NCBI GenBank assembly: GCA_033675265.1
Contig: JAUJYZ010001118.1
Span: 85,001-149,000 of the forward strand
Direction of reading: 5' to 3'
From: Actinostola sp. cb2023
Taxonomy: Eukaryota > Cnidaria > Anthozoa > Actiniaria > Actinostolidae
DNA length: 64,000 bases
The notes below the pieces were generated by a model that worked only from the letters and a program-made list of their open reading frames with translations, had not been told where the DNA came from and made no database searches. This document shows, piece by piece, positions 1 through 12,891 of the stretch (position 1 is its first letter; every line of letters starts with the position of its first letter). Made by a program: the position numbers and the translations under genes.

Positions 1-3000
1 TCATCGCAGCTGCGAAGAAAGTTTCGGTAAAATTGCACGGACATTCATTCAAAACGACGAAATTCAAAACTCCAAAGTAACTACCCTTTAGAGGTACAAG
101 AGTTCTGAGATGAAATTTTCCAAAGCGAATGACAGACAAGTGAAAACGTATTCTGAATTCTGGTGTTCCATGAGCTGGTGGACGGAAACTATTACTAACA
201 GCAAAAGTGGTGTATTGACATTGTGTGACAGAGAGAAGAAGATTAAGAGTAAACTAGATTGATGGAACATTTATTTTTCTACATGAAATCCATCCATAGT
301 GTTTCAACAAGGACGAAAAATTGATGCCAAACATTCTTGGAGCAAATAAAATCAAGAAATACTTTGGAAATGAATAAGTAAATATCCTGGGATTTTAGAA
401 TTAAGGAATCCAATTTAATTGTAATTATTATTTATAAAGAACTGTCAAATCTACCAAGGAACCTAAGTACACAATAACTACTTGGACATTTCTTCGCCGA
501 CATATTAGTATCAGGATGCTATATACGCCGTATTGTGTCTCTATTTTTCATTTTTGTAACGTCGAACGCATCATATTTATTTTCACATATAGATGAGATT
601 TTGGATGTTGAACATTGACTTCGCTTCTTGCAGATTTCTTCATCAGGAAATAGCGTCAGTGTAATGTCATTTTAAGGCAAATCTCATCAGGACACGCAGA
701 GAAAGATTGATAAGAAATCTCACGAACAAATGTATATAAGTTTTTATTCACTTTGACGATAAAGATTGACCGTAATTTCATTTTTGACTTTATATTCGAT
801 TGTTATCATATTGTACTTAATCTATGTTATAGGATTTGTACATTGGAAGCAATTTTCCAATCATTATTCGTATTGTTGTAAACAAAGTCTTATGCTTTTT
901 CAATTTCTCATTCATTAATCTAAGGAAATAGAGAGAAAACAAGCGAATAAAAGAGATATTCTCGAGTATATCTATTCCCGGCGACATTTCTAACACTTTT
1001 TCTAGGATCTCACAAAGACTCGGTAATGAGAAAAAATTGCATTTCCATTTGATGAGTTCAGGTTGCTTTCAAAAGACCCAATTACGGCATAAGAGGATGG
1101 ACTTAATGTTGCCAGTTTGAGTCGAGAAACTTCATTTTGTCTCCTCAGAATGACAACACTCGTATTTAGAAGCTCTCTCACAAAGAAGTAATTTTGGTGC
1201 AATCAAAGTTTGCCAAATGAGATCTGTCAGATTTGTGTTTAGATTGTTAGAGCGCAGGCTTATAAGATTAGCAGAATTTCACAAATCTCCATCAAGTTAT
1301 TAGCTATCGTACAAATTTGAATATATCAAAATTGTAATTACTCATGTAATCTAAAACGAGTCAGGTTAGAAATCACGAAAACATGGATTTTAGGACGGCT
1401 TAATTAGTCTGGTCCTCTGAATATGAAAAATCTGCAAGCAAATGCAACAGTAAGGTATTCACTGATTTTTCTTAATAGATTCAATTTGTAACCCCATTTG
1501 CTTGGCGTGACATGTACATTGGTGATAAGGAACATTCACATCTACACAAAATCGCTTTTGCTGTCAAGAGTTCTATCTAATTCTACATCTTTTTTATGAC
1601 TCGCACTTTGACTATAGCTCTTCCTGTATTGAATTGCGAACTTCATTTTTTTTCCCCTCAAATTTGTTGTGACTTTCAAGTATAGCCGCATGGGTAAGGT
1701 CGTGTATATAATTAACCAGGAATTGTGCTTAGTATTGAAATATTTTTGTCCAAGTTTTTAGCCATTTGCATGCATAAAACATCGTTTCTAATAATATAAC
1801 ATAATCTTTCTTTCATTAATTGTATGAAATATATCATACAAAAAAGCAGTAAAGAGATCATGCAGAGGAGAAGTGCGCAGTTTGCCATTATAAAATGGAA
1901 ATCCTCTTTATGTGTTACGTACCGGAATAGGCATCTCCAGCAGCGACTCTTCCTTCAAACATCTCTTTTCCGCTATTTAAAAAGGAAATTATTTCAGCGT
2001 CAGAGAGTCTAGTTTTACCGACCTTCTATCAGCAGTAGGCGGTCATTATTTGCATCAACCAGTGCACACCACTGGGTGTTGCTCATTTAATAAGGTCCCT
2101 GGAATCATCGATATTGACAAATGATGTTTTTTAGATATTTTTATAGACTTTTTCCTGACTAATGTACTTACCACAGCCATTTGTAATCTTGTCTTTTATA
2201 GTTTCGTCGGGGTAACTTCCTTCTTTATTCACTATGAAAATAAACTCAGTTGTCGCGGGTTTAGTTAGAGTAGTAGGTCTAACTCCTAACTAGTCATTTT
2301 CTAAACGATATTTGGAAGACCGAGTTATCTATCTCACCCATGCTCTCTATTCGCTCGATGCTGTATTTCTGAGGGGATTTGAACTCTTATAATGAAGTAC
2401 TGCCAGGCTCTGAATGTTTTTCTATTCAATCTGGATAGTTTAATCAAATGGACAAACGATTGGACAGCAGCTGCTGGATGACAATTTACAATTAAATCCT
2501 CACTATAATTATTTTTATCAAAATTCTAATTTCAACAAACAAATTGATCATCGACAAGAATTTTCAGGTTCTGTGCAGTCATTGGTGCACAGTTTGACGT
2601 TCACTTGGGGTGCATTTTCTGGGGAAATTAAAATGCTCAAAGAAGGTTCCATGCATATTTGCGTCTTCCGAAATTTAACTTAGCAGGTTATCAAAGGAAT
2701 CGCGACTAATTCTACGATTGTGTTAAAATGAAAAAGAACAAATTTGTCGTTTGAGTGAGAGAAATAAAGTACTGGCTCGACGTGATGCAACGATTGAGGT
2801 AAAGTAACTATTTGATCTGGATTATTGTTGCTACTCTTTTATCCTGTAATTGCGGGAATTTCTTGGTTTTATAATTATAGAAACCGGTTCTTTTTTTTTC
2901 TACAATAAGGAATTTGTTACCAGACATTTTTGAATGTAAACATCGAAAATTGGGTTACGCTTCGAAGCCTATTGCAAATTGGCTTTCTTCGGTGTTTTTT

Positions 3001-3640
3001 TTTCCCGGTGATTTTTTCGTTTTCTTTTTTTTTTTTTTTCCGTTTTTGAATCTATTCATGAATCGTGAACTTTTGCTTGTAATTTCGAGTGAAAATTTGA
3101 TTTTGTTTCTTTCATGGTCTGGCTTAGAATAATGTACTTACGAAGACTAAGTACTAGGATCATTTTCATTGTCGTTCAATTTTGGTCGCAGAAATTCGAG
3201 AAACAGTACACAGTTCAAGGTTCTTTTTGCCGCATATAATCCGCCATTAAGTGTACGATGATTAACTAAAATCTCCTTTGGTCTTGTCTGACTTCATCAA
3301 CGAACATTACAACGAACCCTGGCGTGAATGTGGATGACATTCAGTGAAACATTGCTGCCGACACCACTTCAATATATCTACTAAACGTCAACAATAATAA
3401 AAGATAGTTTGTCCTTATTGTTTAGGTTTTCAGCGGCAAAAAGCTTTTCGGATTTTTTCATGTTATTTCTTACTCAAGCCAAATATTTCAGTGATATTGT
3501 GAAATGAATAGAGTACCTGAGTAGTGGGGATAGTGTACTGCACTTCACAGGAAATTAATCTGACTTCATGGGAACGAAACTTTATTATTTAATTGAAATG
3601 TAGAATGGAAATAGATGTTTCATTTCCCTTTAATCGACAG
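1..3640. other. No recognisable gene
   Basis: AT-rich DNA with only short open frames (60-72 codons) that have no domain-like composition and no exon pattern I can recognise. Poly-T runs lie near 2892 and 3027. I see no tRNA, no inverted repeat and no tandem array of note before the CTTT tract. Confidence 0.6.
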
Positions 3641-3642
3641 AC

Positions 3643-4182
<540 letters not shown>

Positions 4183-5392
4183 TCTAGATCTTTCTTTGTG
4201 TGTTTGTCTGTGCGTTTCAGTTGCTCGTTCCAATCCATTGTTGCTATTAATTGTGTATCGATATTGCATGAAATGTTTTATTCCTTTTCTCACTTTCTCG
4301 CTTTACGATTTTGTTTCTACTCATGACATTGACTTATTTCTCATTTCTTTATTCTCCCATGTTTTCAAGTGTTCTCTCTCATCCCTTCTATTCCTTGTTC
4401 TTTTGTTCCTCTCTCGCAACACGATACAGCATGGATGTGATCGTCGATCCTGACTGTGTACTTATAATAATCCTCTTGCGGCGAGGCATTTCAAATTTCC
4501 CAATACCAGTACTTATCATCTAAGCGTATAATGGCAGACGCAATCAAGAAGTTTGATAATTTCAAGGCATATGACGTTTGTTTTGCGGTTTGTTCCAAAA
4601 TGACTTCTTCGCCTTTAAACTATCACGTGACCTCAATGACGTCATTGAACACGTTGATGGCTTTGTCATCGGTATTTTGGAAAATTGACCAAGCAAATTG
4701 TGTCTTTAAATACGAATGTCAAGTAAGTCGCGAAATGGAAATAAAACTCTTGAAAGCCTTGTAGTACGGACGTCATTAGACCATTCTAGTGGGCGGGCAG
4801 GAGAAGGAAATGATTGTTTTTATTTGAGCCGACAACATCATTATAAAACCACAATCTTACAAGACGACTCCAGTTTATCGTCATCCGTTCTAATAATTGT
4901 CTATTATAGATATTCTAACCAGTACTTAAGTCTTTATTTTCGTACCACTCAGAAACCGAATGTCAATGCTGGAAAATATTCTCAAGATACCTTTCCCTGG
5001 AGAGCCCCGTTGTTCCGCGGTTTTGTGACAGCCGTCTTGTCTGCTATGACTTATCATTTAGCAAACCCAATATATTAGTTTATTCCCTCTATAAACGACC
5101 TTTAGCGCTCTTCAAGATGGCAGGAAGCCTTCTGTATTCCTAGTTTTAACGGTGATTTTTTATTATGGTGGAGAACCCATCTATTTTTATCAAGGGGGAG
5201 AAGTTCTTGTCGACAGATATTTTGCTGTTTGTGGTTTGGCTTGCTGTAAATTCATCATATAATCATGATGATGATTGTGGTGATGATGATGATATTTCCA
5301 TGCCCGTATCATGCTGCTACTGGTAATAATGATAATTGTTGTGGTAATCGTCAATTTCCTTCCACAGCAACACCCTGTCAGTAGAGACAGAG
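4183..5392. other. Region upstream of the CNG channel gene
   Basis: No confident exon. An open frame from 4531 to 4764 begins with ATG but shows no known domain. A perfect CRE palindrome lies at 4633-4648 and an E-box (CACGTG) just before it. The last bases before 5368 form a pyrimidine tract ending in CCACAG, which would serve well as a 3' splice site, so an upstream, mostly non-coding exon of the CNG gene may lie here. Confidence 0.4.
4633..4648. promoter_or_regulatory. 16-bp perfect palindrome containing a CRE (TGACGTCA)
   Basis: The 16-mer reads identically on both strands and has TGACGTCA at its centre, the consensus site for CREB/ATF bZIP dimers. It lies about 745 bp before the first coding ATG of the CNG channel gene. 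Whether it acts on that gene is inference; distance to the true transcription start is unknown. Confidence 0.45.
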
Positions 5393-8300
5393 ATGTCTAC
5401 CTTGAACAGCAAACGAACGTCGAGAGTCCATTTTGAGGACGCAGTTGACGTTGCAGAAGACGCTGACCTCGTCACTAAGAAGAACAAAAGCCGTTATTGG
5501 TCGAAAGGAGAACGGCGCTACAGCGAAGCAGAAAAAGCGTTCCTTAGTCGTGTACGAATACGATCTGTTGTGGGTCGGAATCGACAGAGAAAGTTTGGCT
5601 GCTTGACGTTCTTTGATCCAGCAGGTATGGGTTGTTTTGTTTTGTATGTATGTCATTGTTGCAAACGACTCGAACAAGCTCGACTTTTTGCAGCAATTCT
5701 CAGTAGTTGCAACATTAAAGAAATTCGTTGCACGACAAGTTGCGTGTAATAATTACACACATCCAATGGTTTCTATTGTGTAGTCAATGTGACTGACAAC
5801 TGCTATAGTAGTTATATAATCAATATGAACTGCAACTTACAGTGTTGCGCGCAGGTTTTACGATGTCCTCGATGTAAACTATGTGAAGGCTACATTCCCT
5901 ACTTTTCTCCCCTCATTGCTCGCGCCTTTATTCCTCGGTCGGCTCAAACTTAGAATATCAACTGTATTCTCCTGAGTACTGATGATGATGTAGACTTAAC
6001 CTCAAGAGGGTAGCACATAAAAGTGAATGCACACTTATAAACTTCCTCACAAAATAATAAGGCTGTTTCGTAGTCTGAATGTTAATATCCTTATTTGTTT
6101 GCTTTAAACAGAAGACCGAGTATACTTATAATTACTAGTAGTAACTATAGCAGTACTGTACGACATATGGACTATTATATAGTTATTAATATCGTTATTT
6201 GTTTGCTTTAAACAGAAGACCGAGTATACTTATGGTTACTAGTAGTAACTATAGCAGTACTGTACGACATATGGACTATTATATAGTTATTAATATCGTT
6301 ATTTGTTTGCTTTAAACAGAAGACCGAGTATACTTATGGTTACTAATAGTAACTATAGCAGTACTGTACAACGTATGGACTATTATATAGTTATTAATAT
6401 CGTTATTTGTTTGCTTTAAACAGAAGACCGAGTATACTTATGGTTACTAGTAGTAACTATAGCAGTACTGTACGACATATGGACTATTATATAGTTATTA
6501 ATATCGTTATTTGTTTGTAAACAGAAGACCGAGTATACTTATGGTTACTAGTAGTAACTATAGCAGTACTGTACAACGTATGGACTATTATATAGTTATT
6601 AATATCGTTATTTGTTTGCTTTAAACAGAAGACCGAGTATACTTATGGTTACTAGTAGTAAACTAGCAGTACTGTACGACATATGGACTATTATATAGTT
6701 ATTACGTTATTTGTTTGCTTTAAACAGAAGACCGAGTATACTTATGGGACTATAGCAGTACTGTACGACATATGGACTATTATATAGTTATTAATATCGT
6801 TATTTGTTTGTTTGTTTTAAACAGCAAGTACAACGAGTTATTAATATACTTATTTGGCTTTAAACAGAAGACCGAGTATACTTACTAGTAGTAACTATAG
6901 CAGTACTGTACAACGTATACTATTATATAGTTATTAATATCGTTATTTGTTTGCTTTAAACAGAAAGACCGAGTATACTTATGGTTACTAATAGTAACTA
7001 TAGCAGTACTGACGTATGGACTATTATATAGTTATTAATATCGTTATTTGTTTGCTTTAAACAGAAGACCGAGTATACTTATGGTTACTAGTAGTAACTA
7101 TAGCAGTACTGTACAACGTATGGACTATTATATAGTTATTAATATCGTTATTTGTTTGCTTTAAACAGAAGACCGAGTATACTTATGGTTACTAATAGTA
7201 ACTATAGCAGTACTGTACAACGTATGGACTATTATATAGTTATTAATATCGTTATTTGTTTGCTTTAAACAGAAGACCGAGTATACTTATGGTTACTAAT
7301 AGTAACTATAGCAGTACTGTACAACGTATGGACTATTATACTCCGTACAGCATTCTCACAACTCAACAATGATTTCTTCGTCGTGTGGTTAGTACTGGAC
7401 TATGGTTGTGACATCATCTACATAGCAGACATAGTTGTCAGTATGAGGACAGGGTTTTTGGAGGAAGGCATTCTACAGACAAACTCCCGTAAACTACGAA
7501 ACCATTACATCCGTTCGGCGTCTTTTTTCATCGATGCTGCCGCCATTGTTCCATTGGATTTGTTGTACATATTTATTCGTTACATTCCCGCTGTGCGCAT
7601 CAATCGTGTCGTCAAATTCCATCGTTTTTGGCATTTTTTGGACCGCACTGAGAGTCGTACTACGTTTCCTAATGTAATTCGTTTAGCGTCATTGGTGCAT
7701 TTTATTCTAATGATCATTCACTGGAATGCGTGTGTGTACTTTATGGTCTCCAAGGAAATAGGATTTGGTACCGACAACTGGGTTTATCCTGGAATTTCAG
7801 GAGAACTGGAGTCAAACAGCAGTTATAACTCGCTGTCACGTCAGTATATCTATTCGTTCTACTGGTCAACACTAACACTGACGACCATTGGTGAAGTAAA
7901 CCCTCCTTACACTATTGTAGAATACGTCATTGTTACCTTTGATTATTTGATTGGTAAGTAACACGTGATTCAATGATCTGCGGGACTGCAGTCACGTGGT
8001 ACCAGTCACGTGGTACCAGTCACGTGGTTGTACTGGAAGGCAAAAAGTCTGACTTTGTTTATTTGAAGACGATTACACAAGATCAGTCATCTTATAATAT
8101 TCAGTTGATTGCCCGGCGATCTCTAAAACAGCGCACTCAAAGTCTGTTTGCCGTCCAGTGGAGCCGTTCCCGTAGGATCTTCGTCTTAGTGTCAATAAAT
8201 GACCTATTATTAGCTTTATTTTATTTATATTTATTACGTTTACTAAGGTGATTCCCTTGAAAAAGAAGGAAATCCTAGAATTTTCTATAACTTGGCATGG

Positions 8301-11177
8301 TGATACATTACAATATGGACTTACAAAAATGCAATAAAAAGAGGGGGTCACCATGCTCATTTTTGCGCTACACTGCTTTGAAATTATGGTATTTTAGGGT
8401 TTCCGGTCGAGTCTCGCGTGACATCGGGATCGGGTAAATAATATTCCACAACTTAAAAGACAAACTATTAATAATGAAATAATGTGTTTGCTATAGCATT
8501 TGTATCTCTAGTCTACTGTCCAGAAATAGAACAAAAAACACAGATGTTCGAACTACCGAGGGTCTAAAAATCGATACTCACTGCTTTCATTCAAATTTTT
8601 TTATGTTTGAAATCCTAACTTTTTTTAATACTTTGCTATGTACTAAAGAACTATAGTGTGATGAAAGTTATTGAATAAAAAATGGGGGTCACCGTTCTCG
8701 TTGGTGAAATATTTTGCAAAACGTTCAGTTTTGGCACGTACATTTGATAATTTCCGCGTGGAGACTGGGTAGAGATTCTAACAAAATAGACATTTTCTCT
8801 TTAGTAGTGAAAGGAAACGTGCTTATCAACGTGTGGAAACTTTCTTTGTTACATTTTGGGTCTTGTGTTGTTTTTCACGCATTTAAAAAAAGGCCGTTTA
8901 AGCCTGTTTATCTCAATAGCCGCCATCTTGAAAATTTAGCGATTTCAAATGTGCGCGCGCGAGCTAGAGAATCGTGCGCAGTAAGCGTGCGCAATGCAAA
9001 ACAAGGGAATCACCTTAATTTAGGCAGGCTAGTTTCAATAGAGCCCTGTATAGGCTAGTTTCAATAGAGCCCAGTATAGGCTAGTTTCAATAGAGTCCTG
9101 TATAGGCTAGTTTCAATAGAGCCCTGTATAGGCTAGTTTCAATAGAGCCCTGTATAGGCTAGTTTCAATAGAGCCCTGTATAGGCTAGTTTCAATAGAGC
9201 CCTGTATAGGCTAGTTTCAATAGAGCCCTGTATAGGCTAGTTTCAATAGAGCCTGTATAGGCTAGTTTCAATAGAGCCCTGTATAGGCTAGTTTCAATAG
9301 AGCCCTGTATAGGCTAGTTTCAATAGAGCCCTGTATAGGCTAGTTTCAATAGAGCCCTGTATAGGCTAGTTTCAATAGAGCCCTGTATAGGCTAGTTTCA
9401 ATAGAGCCCTGTATAGGCTAGTTTCAATAGAGCCCTGTATAGGCTAGTTTCAATAGAGCCCTGTATAGGCTGTTTCAATAGAGCCCTGTATAGGCTAGTT
9501 TCAATAGAGCCCTGTATAGGCTAGTTTCAATAGAGCTTACTTGCTTATTTAATTCATTTTCTGCATGCTTGCTAGCTTTTATCTGTCTGTCCCTGTTTTG
9601 TCGAACAGTCTTCTTCCTGTCTGTCTGTCAATCTGTTAGTGGGTGGGCTGGATAGTTGGTTGCTTTGCATGCTGGTTCGTACGCTGCCTTGGTGTTTGCA
9701 TGCAGGTTTGTTTACGTAAGTGTTCAGTTGTAGTCTTGTGTGTTTGTCAGTTTATATATTTCGCACGTTGTTTCCTTGTATATCTTCTTATAATATAGTT
9801 TCTTGTTTGTGAGATTACTGCAACGGTCATAATTCATATCTTCATTTCTCTTCCACCACAACCAGGCGTTCTTCTGTTCGCTACAATCGTCGGTAACGTA
9901 GGCAATATTATAACCAATCTAAATGCCTCAAGACTGAATTTCCAAAATAAAATGGACGGTGTGAAAGCGTACATGAGATTCCATAAGATACCGCAGGACC
10001 TTCAGAATCGTGTCATTAAATGGTTCGATTATCTATGGACGTACAAGAAGCACCCGGATGAAGAGGAGATACTTCTGTCATTACCCGACAAGCTTAGAGC
10101 TGAAATCTGCATTAACGTCCATCTTGATTCACTGAGAAAGGTCGCCATATTCCAAGACTGCGAATCAGGGTTTTTGTGTGAGCTGGTTTTACGTCTGAGA
10201 TCGCAGCTCTTCTCGCCAGGTATTCCATCATCTTGTTTCAGTTTTCCCAGTGATGCTTTGCGCACCGCTGTTCTCCCCAGTCTCTCAAGCCCCCCTCGCC
10301 TTCCCAAGAACGTAGATGCTGTTTTTGGCTATTTTAAAGATGTTATTCTAGGCTTTTACTTCTTTGAAAGTTAGTTTTAGCTCCTTCAGTTTTTTCAGCC
10401 TTTTTTCCAGTTTCTGTTTTTTGTACGTTTTTATTACAAATGAATAACTCCCATCCCCTCCCCTATTCTATCCCCCTCCCCTCCCCCTCAAAGATACTGG
10501 GGTGAATAAGTCTCCCGGGGGCTATGTTTAGTCATTGTATGAATGCTATAAATCAAATAAAGCATTATTCTCTTTCTATTTTAGGTGACTACGTTTGTCG
10601 CAAAGGAGAGGTCGGCCGAGAAATGTACATCGTGAACCGAGGTAAGCTAGAGGTCGTGTCGGAGCGAGGTACTAAGATATTCGCTGCACTGGAGGCTGGA
10701 AGCTATTTCGGTGAGATCAGTTTACTCTGCATGAGTAGTGCGGGGAATAGAAGGACTGCTTCGGTCAGGTCAGTAGGCTATACAGAGCTGTTTTGTCTCT
10801 CAAAGAACGACCTCACAGAAGTACTAAACGAGTATCCTTCCATCAAAGAAAAGATTGAAAAAGTTGCTCTGCAAAAGTTAGAGAATGATAAACGTCGTAT
10901 TAGTACTAAGGCGTTTACTGCGACCAATATACAAGTAGCCTCGATACAGGGACAAGTCATCGAAGAAAAGGAGTTTACAAAGCTCAAGAAAAAGGTAGAA
11001 AAGCTGGAGTCTGTGAAGGAAGAACTTTGTGAGGAATTGCACAAACAAAAAACCGAGTACCACGAAAGGCTTGTAACTCTAGAAACGGCTTTGTCTGAAC
11101 TTCTTTGGAAGCGTACCAACGACGATTTCCCATCGTCCCTCAAGACGTCTAGTGAATCGGTGTGGAAAAAACGGTAG
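5393..11177 (+). CDS. Cyclic-nucleotide-gated cation channel, CNGA-like, 4 coding exons
   Basis: Exons 5393-5624, 7273-7953, 9866-10219 and 10585-11177 join in frame (all introns phase 1) to 619 aa. The protein is a plasma-membrane channel opened by cGMP/cAMP. Seen in order: N-terminal cytosolic part ending FDPA; S1 at about 80-101, encoded by the start of exon 2; S2-S4 with a charged S4 ([11 protein letters not shown], ~186-196); pore with TLTLTTIGE (glutamate at ~285); C-linker with KWFDYLW; cyclic-nucleotide-binding domain with FGEIS and GNRRTAS, including the Arg/Thr pair that binds the nucleotide; and a C-terminal coiled coil like the CNGA leucine zipper. The filter reads TIGEVNPP where vertebrate CNGA has TIGETPPP. 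The ATG at 5393 is the first in this frame after an acceptor-like CCACAG, and the frame is open back to it, so more N-terminus could lie upstream. AATAAA is at 11774. Intron 1 carries an array built from exon 2 (see 6080-7340). Confidence 0.93.
6080..7340 (+). repeat. 104-bp tandem array made of the intron-1 3' splice site plus the S1-coding start of CNG exon 2
   Basis: About twelve copies plus one truncated copy (near 6820-6845). Each unit is ~36 bp of intron end (ending CTTTAAACAG) plus 68 bp beginning AAGACCGAGTATAC, which in frame encodes [15 protein letters not shown], i.e. S1. Only the last copy (exon start 7273) continues into CTCCGTACAGC and the rest of the exon. In all others the next bases are TAG, an in-frame stop, followed by intron again. 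Copies differ by a few substitutions (GTA/ATA codon, GACATA/AACGTA) and small deletions; those nearest the exon resemble it most. Confidence 0.93.
7954..9020. other. First half of CNG intron 2
   Basis: Intronic. It has three direct copies of a CACGTGGTACCAGT-type unit at 7991-8030. Two copies of an ATAAAAA(N)GGGGGTCACC motif lie about 350 bp apart (near 8333 and 8675); the first is paired with an inverted GCATGGTGA at 8295, which suggests remains of a small dispersed element. A CpG-rich GCGCGCGAGC stretch is near 8951. Confidence 0.4.
9022..9535 (+). repeat. 26-bp minisatellite in CNG intron 2
   Basis: About 19-20 nearly identical copies of TAGGCTAGTTTCAATAGAGC followed by CCTGTA, with one-base deletions in a few copies. 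It ends about 330 bp before exon 3 and, unlike the array in intron 1, shares no sequence with an exon. Confidence 0.95.
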
Positions 11178-12891
11178 CAGAGTTGGGCCAGTCCTTCTCC
11201 TCTCTACATGTAAGAGGATTCCTGGTCCCTACCAGTTAATCTCCCTGAAGATGTAACAATATGACCTTAGGCTGGGTGAACGGGGACGAGTTTTATCGAA
11301 GCAAAGAGAATCGTGAGATATTGAAAATTAGACCAGCGGAATCCAAAATAATGCGTAAGAAATCACGCCTAAACTCGACCTCGTTTTCGTGCACCAGGGT
11401 TAAGGTCCATACTACAACAAGCAGTGCGCATGCGTCGTTAGACCATCACGTGGTAAAGTATCTCTCTTTTCTGGGACTGAGAGTTGTTATTTTGATTGAT
11501 TGATACATTCTATTGGATGACCATATCAAAATAAGAAATCATTTGAGCAGTCAATAAGTGTCAAAACTCTATTATTATGATTCAAAAATATTAGAAAATG
11601 ACTCGAAACCGAACACACGTTATGTTTATAGTTCTTGACACCGAATGAATGCCTTTTTATTTTGCCGTGAAAAGAACCAACATTACATTTTCCAAAGCAT
11701 TCGATTCAACGGGGAGAGAAACCTAATTGTTATTAGAGATTTTCTACTGGTTTTGCGCGGTTGTATGAGACTGAATAAAGGGTTTTACTGACGTCACGTT
11801 AACCATAGCAACCGTCTTGGCTGTGGCCGGCCATTTTTCTCAAGTGTTGCCGTAGAGCATCATGGGCTCGGCGTGACACCGGGTCGTGTAACCAAGCAGC
11901 TATCAATCAAGCGCGTAGTGCACATGCGCAGCAATGAATCAATGTAACATACAACATACGTCAAAATACTTGTAAAAATATGCACTAATCTACTTTCAAC
12001 AACATGCACTTGTGGGTTTAAAGAGTATCTTCAAGTTCAACGTTATTCTTGGAACGGAACTGATTTATATTTAGAACGCGCGCCTGATTGGAAATCCTTT
12101 GTAAAGAAACTCAACGAACATCATACATTTGAAGCTTTTGCCTTTCTTGTTCATGGCCGGGTTTTCTGACAAAGAAAGCCCGATCTCAAAGACTATACCC
12201 GTACACTCACTAGCGTAGGGACGGTGGGGCACGTGACCCCCCTAAATGTTTGGTAAAGATGTTTGTTTCTTTTTGTTTGTTTGCATGTTGATTTTACTTT
12301 TTTATTCTGGGTGCCCTTCCTCCCATTCCTGAGTCCTCGCTACGCCCATGCTTACACTACTAAAGGTCGTTTTGCCGCGAAAGTGTGCTAGGGTTACGTT
12401 TCTTTATACTTGTATTAGTACACTGATGTTTTAAATGTATTAATATTATTTATTTACAACCGTATTAAAACCCTTATTCAATAATAATTACATCATATTT
12501 TGTAAAGAAAGCGATGGAATATCTAATAAATACAATTCCCTGAATACATTAGCTAATGTCATCTTGTAAGACCTTCAGAACCTTGTAACCCAGACTATTG
12601 TCCATATTGAAACCTTAATTGCACGATCTATCAAGCAGCATGAACCCAGTGCAATTATATTAATCTTATTATCGTCTTATAAGACATTGTATACTATCTG
12701 TGGTCTGAAAAGTGACCCTTTTGGAACCCCTAAATTGATACATGAATAATTTTTATAAAAACGTTTTTTAAGCTTCTAAAGCTTGGTGGAATTTATATAA
12801 AACAATGAAAATAACGAGTTTAGCTCGAAACATGTATTTTACTCTACAGCATAATGCATTCATTTTAGCATAACCAACACCCCACCCTCCA
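11178..12891. other. Intergenic region between the convergent CNG and RFX genes
   Basis: Contains the CNG 3' UTR with AATAAA at 11774. Next to it is a CpG-containing stretch (11780-11940) with a CRE next to an X-box-like site, a GGCCGGCCAT motif and two NRF1-like sites (near 11427 and 11921). No open frame here looks like an exon. The left end of the RFX 3' UTR must also fall here; a minus-strand AATAAA candidate (TTTATT on +) is near 12450. Confidence 0.5.
11788..11812. promoter_or_regulatory. CRE directly beside an imperfect RFX X-box
   Basis: CTGACGTCACG is followed at once by GTTAACCATAGCAAC. The second part fits the RFX site (half-sites around a 2-nt spacer) with one mismatch or one inserted base. 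Read on the minus strand, the X-box is followed by the CRE, the same order as the X1-X2 boxes of vertebrate MHC class II promoters, which RFX and CREB bind together. No transcript start is visible, so function is inference. Confidence 0.35.

Noticed and set aside
4531..4764. Small protein-coding gene or CNG first exon (starts MADAIKKF)
   Set aside because: No recognisable domain, no donor that joins in frame to the CNG exon, ends in a normal stop.
6080..7340. Array of true duplicated S1 exons for alternative splicing
   Set aside because: Upstream copies lack the rest of the exon and a proper donor and run into TAG at the unit junction, so they are not complete alternative exons; a cryptic GTAACT donor in each copy is weak.
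9022..9535. Possible CRISPR array (also considered at 13869, 26487, 44352)
   Set aside because: Units are contiguous identical tandem repeats with no unique spacers, inside introns of animal genes.
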